Assembly: GCA_003451645.1 (NCBI GenBank)
Contig: DMER01000031.1
Location: 1 to 8,597 of the forward strand
DNA from: Alphaproteobacteria bacterium
Lineage (GTDB): Bacteria > Pseudomonadota > Alphaproteobacteria > Micropepsales > Micropepsaceae
Length of the DNA: 8,597 bases
Direction: 5' to 3'
Part shown: positions 1-7,142 of the stretch, one piece after another
How positions within the stretch are numbered: position 1 is the first letter of the stretch
Layout of the letters: each line of letters opens with the position of its first letter
Notes under the pieces: model-generated
Database searches by the model: none
The model's input: the letters and a program-made list of their open reading frames with translations, nothing else
What the model was told of the DNA's origin: nothing
Translations under genes and position numbers: made by a program

Positions 1-1375
1 CTGTCACGGCTGCAGCAGCGGCCATGGCGGGGCTCATCAGATGGGTGCGGCCGCCGCGCCCCTGACGCCCCTCGAAATTTCGGTTGGAGGTGGAGGCGCA
101 GCGCTGCCCCGGCTCCAACTTGTCGGCATTCATAGCCAGGCACATGGAGCAACCGGGTTCCCGCCATTCAAATCCGGCATCAATGAACACTTGATCGAGC
201 CCTTCCGCCTCCGCCTGCGCTTTGACGAGACCAGAGCCCGGAACGACCATGGCGCCCACATGCGCCGCGACCTTGCGCCCGCGCGCGATGGCAGCAGCGG
301 CGCGCAGATCCTCGATCCGGCCATTGGTGCAAGACCCGATGAACACCCGGTCCACCGTGACATCGGCGAACCGCTCACCTGGCTTGAGGCCCATATAGCT
401 GAGGGACCGCTCCATCGCGGCCCGCTTGCCCGCATCGGCGCACTGAGCGGGATCGGGCACCGAGCCGGTAATCGGTGCCACGTCCTGAGGGCTGGTGCCC
501 CAAGTGATCAAAGGCGCGATCTCATCTGCGCTCAGGTGGACCTCACTGTCAAAGACCGCATCGGCATCGCTGACGAGCCCGCGCCAGGCCCCGACCGCTG
601 CCTCCCATTTGCCGGCCTTGGGTGCGCGAGGCCGTCCCGCCAAATAGGCAAAGGTCGTCTCATCCGGCGCGATCAGGCCCGCCCGCGCGCCCGCCTCGAT
701 GGACATGTTGCAGACCGTCATCCGGCCTTCCATCGACAGGCCCCGGATTGTCGAGCCCGCATATTCGATGACATGGCCAGTAGCGCCTGCTGTCCCGATC
801 TTGCCAATAATGGCGAGCACCACATCCTTGGCCGTAACGCCCAAAGGCAAGGCGCCCTCCACAGTGACGCGCATATTGCGCGCCTTGGTCATCTGCAAGG
901 TCTGCGTGGCGAGCACATGCTCGACCTCTGAGGTGCCGATACCAAAAGCGAGCGCGCCAAACGCCCCATGTGTTGAGGTATGGCTATCGCCACAGACAAT
1001 GGTCATGCCTGGCAAGGTCAGCCCTTGCTCAGGCCCAAGGATATGCACGATGCCCTGGCGGATATCGTCCATAGCAAAGTACTCAACGCCGAATTCCTTG
1101 GCGTTGCGCTCAAGCGTCGCCACTTGCAGCGCGGACTCTGGATCGGCGATCCCGAGCCTGCGGTCGGTCGTGGGCACATTGTGATCAGCAACCGCAAAGG
1201 TCAGCTCAGGTCTGCGGACCTGTCGGCCCGCAAGGCGCAAGCCCTCAAAGGCCTGGGGGCTCGTCACCTCATGCACAAGGTGACGGTCGATATAGAGGAT
1301 CGCGGCTTCCCCCGGCGTCTCTTGCACCAGATGAGCGTCCCAAATCTTGTCGTAGAGCGTGCGTGGAGTGGTCAT
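1..1375 (-). CDS. leuC: 3-isopropylmalate dehydratase large subunit, C-terminus cut by window edge
   Basis: LeuC, with LeuD, isomerises 2-isopropylmalate to 3-isopropylmalate in leucine biosynthesis in the cytoplasm. It carries a 4Fe-4S cluster of the aconitase type. The frame is open for 458 codons from ATG at 1375 to the left edge; the family is about 466 residues, so only around ten residues are missing. The N-terminus [15 protein letters not shown] is characteristic. The three cluster cysteines are visible: C349 in [11 protein letters not shown], and C409 and C412 in [11 protein letters not shown]. The [22 protein letters not shown] block and the terminal [20 protein letters not shown] are also typical. 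The gene lies 101 bases downstream of rplS on the same strand. No convincing Shine-Dalgarno sequence precedes the ATG, but this start gives the standard N-terminus. LeuD would be expected next, outside the window (inference). Confidence 0.97.
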   Translation of the reverse strand, partial: MTTPRTLYDKIWDAHLVQETPGEAAILYIDRHLVHEVTSPQAFEGLRLAGRQVRRPELTFAVADHNVPTTDRRLGIADPESALQVATLERNAKEFGVEYFAMDDIRQGIVHILGPEQGLTLPGMTIVCGDSHTSTHGAFGALAFGIGTSEVEHVLATQTLQMTKARNMRVTVEGALPLGVTAKDVVLAIIGKIGTAGATGHVIEYAGSTIRGLSMEGRMTVCNMSIEAGARAGLIAPDETTFAYLAGRPRAPKAGKWEAAVGAWRGLVSDADAVFDSEVHLSADEIAPLITWGTSPQDVAPITGSVPDPAQCADAGKRAAMERSLSYMGLKPGERFADVTVDRVFIGSCTNGRIEDLRAAAAIARGRKVAAHVGAMVVPGSGLVKAQAEAEGLDQVFIDAGFEWREPGCSMCLAMNADKLEPGQRCASTSNRNFEGRQGRGGRTHLMSPAMAAAAAVT

Positions 1376-1381
1376 GAGTTT

Positions 1382-1408
1382 TTGAGCACCAAGAGCCAGC
1401 GCGCTCAA
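1382..1408 (-). promoter_or_regulatory. Inverted repeat in the leuC leader
   Basis: TTGAGC and GCTCAA form a 6-bp inverted repeat with a 15-base loop, ending seven bases before the leuC ATG. It is the only structure I see near this start, which lacks a clear Shine-Dalgarno sequence. A role in translation control is inference; a 6-bp stem with a long loop is weak, and I could not find a convincing leuC promoter or leader peptide in the 101-base gap. Confidence 0.25.
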
Positions 1409-1458
1409 TTACGCGCAGAGGCCCACACAATGTCTCTTAAACCCTGCCGGGAGGTAAA

Positions 1459-1482
1459 GGCTAGACCTGTTGGGGTCTAACC
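1459..1482 (-). terminator. Weak hairpin overlapping the rplS stop codon
   Basis: TAGACC at 1462-1467 pairs with GGTCTA at 1474-1479 across a 6-base loop, and two more G-C pairs follow a mismatch. The rplS TAG stop (1479-1477) is inside the stem. On the minus strand it is followed by only three T residues. It may weaken transcription between the ribosomal operon and leuC, but it is not a strong intrinsic terminator, so read-through into leuC is plausible. Confidence 0.3.
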
Positions 1483-1902
1483 AGCCTTGCCGCTGTCCTC
1501 GCCGCCATCGGAGCGCTCTTGGCGCTCGGCGATGCGGGCCTTCTTACCCGTGCGGCCGCGCAGATAATAGAGCTTGGCCCGCCGCACGCGGCCCTTGCGC
1601 ACCACCTCGATGGAATCGACCAGAGGGCTATAGATGGGAAACACCCGCTCCACACCCTCACCATAGGAGAGCTTGCGCACAGTGAAGTTCTCATCCAGCC
1701 CTACGCCTGAGCGCCCAATGCACACGCCCTCATAGGCCTGCAGACGCTCACGCGTTTTGTTCTGCTTGGCCTTTTCATCATAGGTCACTTCGACGACCTT
1801 GACATTGACCTTGAGCGTGTCGCCGGGACGGAAATCCGGGACCTTTTTCTTGGCCGTGATGGCGGAGATTTGCTCCTGATTGATTTGCTGCAAGAGGTTC
1901 AT
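1477..1902 (-). CDS. rplS: 50S ribosomal protein L19
   Basis: L19 is a large-subunit ribosomal protein that sits at the interface with the 30S subunit. The 141-residue product has the family hallmarks: [15 protein letters not shown] (about 25-39), [25 protein letters not shown] split across the middle, [20 protein letters not shown], and [18 protein letters not shown]. The family is commonly 115-130 residues; the excess is a hydrophilic C-terminal tail (about 127-141, rich in E, D, S and G). The ATG at 1902 has a strong AAGGA ribosome binding site eight bases upstream. The gene begins 13 bases after the trmD stop, as expected for the last gene of the trmD operon. Confidence 0.98.
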   Translation of the reverse strand: MNLLQQINQEQISAITAKKKVPDFRPGDTLKVNVKVVEVTYDEKAKQNKTRERLQAYEGVCIGRSGVGLDENFTVRKLSYGEGVERVFPIYSPLVDSIEVVRKGRVRRAKLYYLRGRTGKKARIAERQERSDGGEDSGKAG

Positions 1903-1910
1903 GGGCTTTA

Positions 1911-1915
1911 TCCTT
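1911..1915 (-). promoter_or_regulatory. Ribosome binding site of rplS
   Basis: AAGGA sits eight bases before the rplS ATG and directly abuts the TGA stop of trmD (1918-1916). The position supports both the start choice and possible translational coupling. It is stronger than the sites in front of rimM and trmD, in keeping with higher demand for L19. Confidence 0.75.
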
Positions 1916-2635
1916 TCAATGCGTTTGGGGCGGCCGGACGGCCAACCGGGTTTGATAAGCGTCCCAAAGATCGGGCCGCCGGTGTTGGGTCAGCTGGACG
2001 GATTGCGCGTGGCGCCAGGCCTTGATGCGCGCATGATGTCCAGACATGAGGACGTCGGGGATGGTGAGGCCCTCAAACTCTATGGGCCGTGTGTATTGCG
2101 GATACTCTAGAAGCCCATTCTCAAAACTCTCCTCGGCAAGCGATTCCGGTGCTCCCAATACACCTGGCAAAAGCCTGACAGTCGCGTCGAGCAGCGCCAA
2201 TGCAGCGATCTCCCCGCCGGACAGCACAAAGTCGCCGAGCGAGACTTCGTCCAGGCCGCGCGCCTCGATCAGGCGCTGATCGACGCCCTCGAACCGCCCG
2301 CACAGAAGGATCACCCCGGGTTCTTCAGCCAGCGCCCGAACGAGGCTTTGCGTGAGCGGGACACCGCGCGGGGTCGGATAGATCACCCGGCGGCCTTGAC
2401 GCGGCACGCTGTCCAGCGCAGCGGCCAGGATATCGGCACGCATGACCATGCCCGCCCCGCCGCCAGCGGGCGTATCATCGACCGACTGATACCGATTGTC
2501 CGAGAACGTGCGGATGTTGACGGTCTCAAGCGACCACCGCCCCTCGCCCAAGGCCTTGCCCGCCAGCGACACGCCCAGGGGCCCGGGGAACATCTCCGGG
2601 TACAAGGTCAAGACATGAGCGGCCCAAGGGGTCAT
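1916..2635 (-). CDS. trmD: tRNA (guanine-37-N1)-methyltransferase
   Basis: TrmD transfers a methyl group from S-adenosylmethionine to N1 of G37 in tRNAs with G at position 36, which prevents +1 frameshifting. It is a SPOUT-class dimer with a trefoil knot. The 239-residue protein shows the family blocks in order: LYPEMF (11-16), [14 protein letters not shown] (52-65), [10 protein letters not shown] (112-121), [14 protein letters not shown] (132-145) and [15 protein letters not shown] (170-184), with a C-terminal RRPDLW helix region. Where E. coli has the catalytic Asp169 (EDSF), this protein reads EESF, so Glu is at the equivalent place. The ATG at 2635 lies two bases after the rimM stop and depends on a moderate GGTGG site (2643-2647) inside the end of rimM, so translational coupling to rimM is likely. 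Confidence 0.98.
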   Translation of the reverse strand: MTPWAAHVLTLYPEMFPGPLGVSLAGKALGEGRWSLETVNIRTFSDNRYQSVDDTPAGGGAGMVMRADILAAALDSVPRQGRRVIYPTPRGVPLTQSLVRALAEEPGVILLCGRFEGVDQRLIEARGLDEVSLGDFVLSGGEIAALALLDATVRLLPGVLGAPESLAEESFENGLLEYPQYTRPIEFEGLTIPDVLMSGHHARIKAWRHAQSVQLTQHRRPDLWDAYQTRLAVRPPQTH

Positions 2636-2637
2636 GA

Positions 2638-3192
2638 CTAGGCCACCGCCTCAACATCGCCAGCATCGTCGCTGTCAGCCCCGTCCAGGGCGCGGATCCC
2701 CGCAACTGAGAGAACGATCTTGCGGGCAGCCACATCGACCAACGGGACAAAGTCCCGGGTGAACGGGACAAGCCCGGTCGCCGGTGTCACGCCAATGCGG
2801 ATGTCGAGAATGTCGCCCGCGCCAAATGAGGGGACGCCCACCACTTCGCCAGCGAGGGTGCCATCTGGTCCGCATACGGAACACCCGATGAGATCGGCGA
2901 GATAATACTCATCCTCCTCAGGGGGAGGCAGTTGCGCCCGCGCGACATAGAGCTCCACGCCCCGCAGCGCCTCCGCCGTTGTCCGGTCAGCCACGCCCTT
3001 GAAACTGGCGATCAGATGATCGCCTGCTTGCCGTGCAGCAGCCAGCACGAGCGACCGCCCATCTCCCGCCATCAGCGCGCCATAGCGCGCAATGGCCAAA
3101 GGATCGGCGGCAAAGCACAGCAGCTTGACCTCACCCCGCAATCCATGCGCGGCCGCGATGCGTCCGATTAGGATATGGTTGACGAGGGTCAT
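2638..3192 (-). CDS. rimM: Ribosome maturation factor RimM
   Basis: RimM binds S19 and assists maturation of the head of the 30S subunit. The 184-residue product has the two expected domains: an N-terminal RimM barrel starting with [14 protein letters not shown] (10-23) and containing [15 protein letters not shown] (64-78), and a C-terminal PRC-barrel starting at EYYLADLIG (95-103), with GAGDILDI (125-132) and [13 protein letters not shown] (141-153). It ends in an acidic tail (about 170-181, rich in D), which is longer than the minimal family core. The gene is 31 bases downstream of rpsP and two bases upstream of trmD. The start at 3192 gives the standard N-terminus; a hairpin touches this start and hides its SD-like element. 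Confidence 0.97.
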   Translation of the reverse strand: MTLVNHILIGRIAAAHGLRGEVKLLCFAADPLAIARYGALMAGDGRSLVLAAARQAGDHLIASFKGVADRTTAEALRGVELYVARAQLPPPEEDEYYLADLIGCSVCGPDGTLAGEVVGVPSFGAGDILDIRIGVTPATGLVPFTRDFVPLVDVAARKIVLSVAGIRALDGADSDDAGDVEAVA

Positions 3193-3205
3193 AGGTGCGG
3201 CACCT
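3193..3205 (-). promoter_or_regulatory. Hairpin that sequesters the rimM ribosome binding site
   Basis: Immediately before the rimM ATG the transcript reads AGGTG CCG CACCT: a perfect 5-bp stem with a 3-base loop. The AGGTG arm (3205-3201) is also the only SD-like element, at a normal distance of eight bases from the ATG. Folding would block it. In E. coli, mRNA folding at the rimM start is known to keep RimM and TrmD far below the ribosomal proteins of the same operon. A similar role here is inference by analogy. Confidence 0.5.
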
Positions 3206-3223
3206 GTGGGTTAACGGATGAGG

Positions 3224-3580
3224 CTAGGACGCAGCCGCCGCGGCATCCGCCGCTGCCTTGGCTTCAGCCGCCATGCGCTCCTGCGCCTTCTTGCGCGGGG
3301 CCGACTTGGACGGGCCATTATGCGCCGGCGCTTTCATGATGCCCGCTTCGGCCAGCATCCGCTGCAAACGGTCAGTCGGCTGAGCGCCCTTGGAAAGCCA
3401 ATACTTGACCCGCTCCAGGTCGATCTTCACGCGGTTTTCGTTCTCACGCGGCAGCATGGGATCGAAATGGCCGAGCCGTTCAATGAAGCGCCCGTCGCGC
3501 GGGCTGCGCGCATCCGCCAGAACCACTTTGTAAAATGGCCGCTTCTTTGCGCCGCCGCGCGAAAGTCTGATCTTGAGCAT
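3224..3580 (-). CDS. rpsP: 30S ribosomal protein S16
   Basis: S16 is an early-binding small-subunit protein needed for 30S assembly. The start [20 protein letters not shown] and the blocks [20 protein letters not shown] and [16 protein letters not shown] are classic for the family. The core covers about residues 1-80. The protein is 118 residues against about 82 in E. coli because of a tail (about 84-118) that begins basic (KSAPRKKAQ) and ends in an alanine run; such tails are common in alphaproteobacteria. The ATG at 3580 follows a strong GAGGAG site. The gene is 60 bases downstream of ffh and 31 bases upstream of rimM, in the conserved operon order. Confidence 0.98.
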   Translation of the reverse strand: MLKIRLSRGGAKKRPFYKVVLADARSPRDGRFIERLGHFDPMLPRENENRVKIDLERVKYWLSKGAQPTDRLQRMLAEAGIMKAPAHNGPSKSAPRKKAQERMAAEAKAAADAAAAAS

Positions 3581-3592
3581 GTGAAAGCCTAT

Positions 3593-3598
3593 CTCCTC
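3593..3598 (-). promoter_or_regulatory. Ribosome binding site of rpsP
   Basis: GAGGAG lies 12 bases before the rpsP ATG and is the best Shine-Dalgarno match of the operon. It supports the start at 3580. I saw no terminator or good promoter in the 60 bases between ffh and rpsP, so the two are probably co-transcribed. Confidence 0.7.
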
Positions 3599-3640
3599 GG
3601 TTGAACTTGTGTTTAATCCGTATACGTCCCAAAAAGCAAT

Positions 3641-5149
3641 CTATCGTTTGCGTCCAAAGCCGGGCGGCAATTGCGGCAATCCGCCGGGCAGCCCAGGCAG
3701 ACCGCCGGGCGCGCCGCCCAGACCGGGCAAGCCCGGACCCTTGGGAGCCCCAGGCAGTCCAGGAAGACCGCCGGCCAATCCGCCAGGTAAGCCCGCGCCG
3801 GGCGGCATTTGCGGGCCCTTGCCCCCAAACAGCGAGCCGAACAGGCCCTTGCCTTTGCTCATCTGCTTCATCATGTCGGCCATTTGCCGGTGCATTTTCA
3901 TGAGCTTGTTGACCTCGGAGACCTCGGTCCCCGCGCCTGCCGCAATGCGCCGCCGCCGCGAGCCATTGAGAATGTCCGGCCGCCTGCGCTCCTGTTTGGT
4001 CATGGACGAGATGATCGCCATCTGGCGCTTGATCATCCGGTCATCGAAGCCTGCTTGCGCTAGCTGATCCTTCATTTTGCCGATACCCGGCAGCATGCCC
4101 ATGATGCCTTGCATGCCCCCCATACGTCGCATTTGGGTGAGCTGATCGGACAGATCGTCCAGATCGAACTCGCCCTTCTTCATTTTGGCGGCGATCTTCT
4201 CCGCCTTTTCCTGGTCGATCGTCTCGGCGGCTTTCTCAACCAGGCTGACGACGTCGCCTTGGCCCAGGATGCGGCCCGCGATCCGGCGGGGGTGGAAATC
4301 CTCAAGTGCGTCGATCTTCTCGCCCGTACCGAGGAGCTTGATAGGCGCCCCGGTCACCCAGCGCATGGACAAGGCCGCGCCGCCGCGCCCATCGCCGTCG
4401 ATCCGTGTCAAGACGATCCCGGTTACGCCCACGCGTTCCTTGAATGTTTTGGCGACGCCGACCGAATCCTGGCCCGCCAAACTGTCGGCGACGAGCAAGG
4501 TCTCAACCGGCTGCGCAAGGGTGCGGATTTCGGCGATCTCGGCCATCAGCGCTTCGTCGATATGCAGCCGGCCCGCGGTGTCGAGCATGACAACATCAAC
4601 GCCGGACAGCGATGCCGCCTGCAACGCGCGCCGGGCAATGTCCGGCGGCGTCTGCCCCGCGATGATCGGCAGCGTCGTGACACCGATCTGCTCACCCAAG
4701 ACCTTGAGCTGCTCTTGCGCCGCGGGCCTGCGCGTATCGAGGGAGGCCATCAAGACCTTCTTCTTGTCGCGGTTCTTGAGCCGTGCGGCGATCTTGGCGG
4801 TGGTGGTCGTCTTGCCCGAGCCTTGGAGGCCAACCATCATAATGACAACGGGCGGCGTTGCTTCGAGATGGAGGCCTTCTGCCTCCGCGCCCAGCATATC
4901 GACCAAGCCATCGTGCACGATCTTCACGATCATCTGGCCAGGCGTTACGGAGCGCAACACTTCGGCACCGATCGCCTTCTCGCGTACCTTGCTGAGGAAA
5001 TCTTTGATCGCGGGCAGCGCCACATCCGCCTCGATCAAGGCGAGGCGCACTTCCCGCAAGCCTTTGTCGATGTCAGCCTCGGTCAAGGCGCCGCGGCCGG
5101 TCAGGCCGTCAAACACCCCTTGCAGCTTATCGGTTAAGGCCTCGAACAT
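3641..5149 (-). CDS. ffh: Signal recognition particle protein Ffh (SRP54 GTPase)
   Basis: Ffh binds SRP RNA and hydrophobic signal sequences on nascent chains and delivers ribosomes to FtsY at the membrane. The 502-residue protein has an N-domain helical bundle (about 1-90), then the G-domain with G1 GLQGSGKT (107-114), DTRRPAAQEQL (138-148), G3 DTAGR (190-194), G4 TRID (248-251), the DGDGRGGAALS block and G5 GTGEK (274-278). The methionine-rich M-domain (about 328-432) contains the RNA-binding segment ERRRPDILNGSRRRRIAAGAG split around 387-407. A Gly/Pro/Leu-rich, collagen-like tail (about 441-498) ends in GFGRKR. The ATG at 5149 is supported by GAGGAT five bases upstream. It is the first gene of the ffh-rpsP-rimM-trmD-rplS cluster. 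Confidence 0.98.
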   Translation of the reverse strand: MFEALTDKLQGVFDGLTGRGALTEADIDKGLREVRLALIEADVALPAIKDFLSKVREKAIGAEVLRSVTPGQMIVKIVHDGLVDMLGAEAEGLHLEATPPVVIMMVGLQGSGKTTTTAKIAARLKNRDKKKVLMASLDTRRPAAQEQLKVLGEQIGVTTLPIIAGQTPPDIARRALQAASLSGVDVVMLDTAGRLHIDEALMAEIAEIRTLAQPVETLLVADSLAGQDSVGVAKTFKERVGVTGIVLTRIDGDGRGGAALSMRWVTGAPIKLLGTGEKIDALEDFHPRRIAGRILGQGDVVSLVEKAAETIDQEKAEKIAAKMKKGEFDLDDLSDQLTQMRRMGGMQGIMGMLPGIGKMKDQLAQAGFDDRMIKRQMAIISSMTKQERRRPDILNGSRRRRIAAGAGTEVSEVNKLMKMHRQMADMMKQMSKGKGLFGSLFGGKGPQMPPGAGLPGGLAGGLPGLPGAPKGPGLPGLGGAPGGLPGLPGGLPQLPPGFGRKR

Positions 5150-5293
5150 CGCGGATCCTCATCCAAGTCTTTGCCGCCAACGCAAACGCCATTGCCGCCC
5201 GCGGGCGCAACGCGCTGGCGGACGGTGACCCGGATGAGCTGCCTAAGCAGCCACCCGTTGAGCCAATAGCGACCTGATGATCGCGGAAAAGAG
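5150..5293 (-). other. Long untranslated leader of ffh
   Basis: If the promoter at 5300-5328 is used, the ffh transcript starts near 5293 and carries about 144 untranslated bases. The stretch has the ribosome binding site GAGGAT (5155-5160), a hairpin GCTGC-TTAG-GCAGC (5238-5251), the perfect 10-base palindrome GCCCGCGGGC (5197-5206), and TTGCCGCC twice on the plus strand (5171-5178 and 5192-5199). No coding pattern, riboswitch class or terminator was recognised. Confidence 0.4.
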
Positions 5294-5299
5294 CGCGAG

Positions 5300-5328
5300 G
5301 TTCTAGAGCCCCCTGCTCAGAAAGTCAA
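5300..5328 (-). promoter_or_regulatory. Candidate housekeeping promoter for the ffh operon
   Basis: The minus strand has TTGACT (5328-5323), a 17-base spacer, and TAGAAC (5305-5300). The -35 matches TTGACA at five of six bases. The extended -10 TCTAGAAC matches the Caulobacter housekeeping consensus GCTANAWC at seven of eight positions, with the accepted spacing. It lies between the stop of the outer-membrane gene and ffh, where an operon promoter is expected. Confidence 0.6.
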
Positions 5329-5345
5329 ACGTTCATGACAGAGAC

Positions 5346-6863
5346 TTAGAACTTGGTCTTCACACCGGCTGAAACGCCCACCTCGCCCTTGGCGTCATCA
5401 GTGATCCGGCCATCGGCCTTCACAAAGCCGCGCAGGCCCAAACCAGCGTCGATCACATCGACATTCACGCTGACCTCGCCGACCGTCGATCCGGGCTTGG
5501 CGATCAAGGCTCCGGTTGGCGCGCCCGACACAAAAGTTACGTTCCCGTTCCCCAGGAATTCCTGCGACAGGCTGATAGTGACGGACGGCTCCACGCTGAC
5601 ATCGCCGCGATTATAGACGATGCCTCCTGCCCGCACACCGATCTTGGCGGCAAGAGACTCCGTGTCCTCAAACCGCATCTCCGGCCCTGCAGGGGCCTGG
5701 GTCCCTAGCCGCACAGTCTCATAGGTGAGACCTGCCATGGGCTCCAAAAACCAGCCATCAAAGTCCTTACGGTAGCGAGCGGTGACTTCGGCTTTGAGGG
5801 ATTGGAGAACGGTTGAGAAGCCCAGCCGGTCATCCGCGACAAAGTCCTGCGTTTGCGCCATTTCGGCCCGGAGCACGCCGCTAACCGTCCAAGGTCCGCT
5901 ATCATAGACACCATAGAGCCCAACCATGGCGCCCTGGACACGAGGAAGTCCAGTGTGAGCAAACGAGACAAGGTGCTCAGGCGCTGCGAGCGAGAAGGCA
6001 CTGCCAAAGCCACCAAAAATCAAACTGGAGCCCTCGCCAGCCAACCGGGTGACAGCATAGTCAAACCCGGCCGCCCCGCCTTTGAGCTCAGCGCCCAAGC
6101 CCAAGCCTTCGCGATTAAGCGCCCACAGATCATCATCCGTAAACGGCATGGCCCAATGGGTCGCATCGCCGGGCGCCTTGTCCGACAAGAGGCTCATGGC
6201 ACCGACCCGTTCACGCATGACGCTCAGGCTGAAATACTGGTTGGCGCTCAGCGCCGCGAGGCCAATATGTCCATGCCGCTCGAAAGCTTCGGACGCCAAG
6301 AGCGCCAGACTGGTGCCAAGCGGGACCTCAATAGCCTCAGTGGCACCCGCAGGCTCGCCAATCCCCAAGGCCTCTTCACTATCGGCGACGCCCGGAGTGA
6401 CGGTTAACGCCGCCGCCATCTGCTCTGTCGCGACAACATAGGTCTCAGCTGCCCTGGTCTTGCGTTTTCGCGCCAGTATTTCCGCAGTGGGTGTGATCGG
6501 TGCGAGCCCGTCATCAAGAAAACGGTCCTCAGCGAAATCGCGCGCAAGGACAAGATTGACCGAGCGCAGAGCCTCACCGTCCCGGTCCGCCTCCATCAGC
6601 GGCGTTAAGGCTAAGGCAACACCGGCCGATACGGTCTCTGTTTCACGCCTGGCCACAGACAAAGCCAGCTCTGGCGCGATGGGTTTGGCGAGGAGTTCAA
6701 GATCGGCCCGCTCAACCACACGCTGCCAGCGTGGATCGAGCAAAAGGGCCCCATCCGCCCCCAAGCTCGGACCCAGGTGCGGGCGCTGCGCGATCGCGGC
6801 TGCAACGAACATGGCGCCTATCGCCGAAGCGCTGACGAAACCCATTGGCCGGGCACGGCGCAT
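5346..6863 (-). CDS. Secreted outer-membrane protein with autotransporter-like beta-barrel
   Basis: I do not recognise a named family. From ATG at 6863 the product is 505 residues. It opens with a textbook signal peptide: MRRARP, a hydrophobic core (about 7-24), and a likely cut after AIA at residue 25. Residues 26 to about 200 are mostly helical or low-complexity (rich in A, E, T, L) with no known passenger, protease or adhesin motif. From about 205 to 505 the sequence alternates polar and hydrophobic residues in strand-like units with aromatic girdles and ends in VKTKF; a terminal Phe is the usual signal for barrel insertion by BAM. The barrel length fits an autotransporter domain. No cysteine is present. 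The frame also extends to TTG at 6923 (525 residues), but the extra 20 residues spoil the signal peptide, so I prefer 6863, although its ribosome binding site is poor. It has its own promoter candidate and no clear terminator before ffh. Confidence 0.8.
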   Translation of the reverse strand: MRRARPMGFVSASAIGAMFVAAAIAQRPHLGPSLGADGALLLDPRWQRVVERADLELLAKPIAPELALSVARRETETVSAGVALALTPLMEADRDGEALRSVNLVLARDFAEDRFLDDGLAPITPTAEILARKRKTRAAETYVVATEQMAAALTVTPGVADSEEALGIGEPAGATEAIEVPLGTSLALLASEAFERHGHIGLAALSANQYFSLSVMRERVGAMSLLSDKAPGDATHWAMPFTDDDLWALNREGLGLGAELKGGAAGFDYAVTRLAGEGSSLIFGGFGSAFSLAAPEHLVSFAHTGLPRVQGAMVGLYGVYDSGPWTVSGVLRAEMAQTQDFVADDRLGFSTVLQSLKAEVTARYRKDFDGWFLEPMAGLTYETVRLGTQAPAGPEMRFEDTESLAAKIGVRAGGIVYNRGDVSVEPSVTISLSQEFLGNGNVTFVSGAPTGALIAKPGSTVGEVSVNVDVIDAGLGLRGFVKADGRITDDAKGEVGVSAGVKTKF

Positions 6864-7031
6864 TTGCGCCGCAGCAGACCTGCTCAAAAGCCTTGGGGTT
6901 CTAATCGACGCCTGCACAAACAATGCGAAAGTCCCGACTTAAACGCGCTTTATGATCGCGCCGAGATATTGAGTTTTCAGTCCCGCAATTCAAGTCCGGC
7001 ACTGGCACAGTGGTCAGAGGACCGAACACGC

Positions 7032-7040
7032 TGTGGATAA
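7032..7040 (-). promoter_or_regulatory. Perfect DnaA box
   Basis: The minus strand reads TTATCCACA, the strict consensus bound by DnaA. It lies about 10-18 bases downstream of the predicted start of transcription of the autotransporter-like gene. I saw no cluster of further boxes or AT-rich unwinding element, so an origin is not indicated. A single 9-mer can occur by chance, so function is inference. Confidence 0.45.
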
Positions 7041-7056
7041 TTGCGCGTGGGCCAAG

Positions 7057-7085
7057 CTTGTAGCTGGAACTTTACGTTTTGGCAA
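7057..7085 (-). promoter_or_regulatory. Candidate promoter of the autotransporter-like gene
   Basis: TTGCCA (7085-7080), a 17-base spacer and TACAAG (7062-7057) are found on the minus strand. The -35 matches TTGACA at five of six bases, and GCTACAAG matches the Caulobacter-type -10 GCTANAWC at seven of eight. Transcription would start near 7050 and leave a leader of about 187 bases before the ATG at 6863. It lies just downstream of the oligopeptidase terminator, as expected for an independent unit. Confidence 0.5.
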
Positions 7086-7142
7086 ACATTGTGTCTTTTC
7101 AGGTACTTAAGGCTTAACAATAGGCTCCGGAGGGCGAATCAG

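Noticed and set aside
41..931. Plus-strand open frame of 296 codons at the left end
   Set aside because: It is the shadow of leuC, whose minus-strand translation carries the three 4Fe-4S cysteines in order.
3619..3626. CGTATACG palindrome as the -10 of an internal rpsP promoter
   Set aside because: No acceptable -35 lies at 16-18 bases upstream, where the end of ffh is found.
5197..5206. GCCCGCGGGC palindrome as an ffh terminator or operator
   Set aside because: No loop space and no following T-run, and such palindromes are frequent in GC-rich DNA. Mentioned only as part of the leader.
4109..5228. Two plus-strand open frames of 342 and 347 codons opposite ffh
   Set aside because: They are antisense to an unmistakable Ffh with all G-box motifs. 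Their translations are low-complexity or rich in A, R, S and D with no family resemblance. Long antisense frames are normal in GC-rich genes.
6939..6953. TTAA-N7-TTAT, resembling a CtrA site (TTAA-N7-TTAA)
   Set aside because: One base off a short degenerate motif in an AT-rich intergenic region. The nearby CTTAA repeat at 7106-7117 has the wrong spacing. Not enough to call CtrA control.
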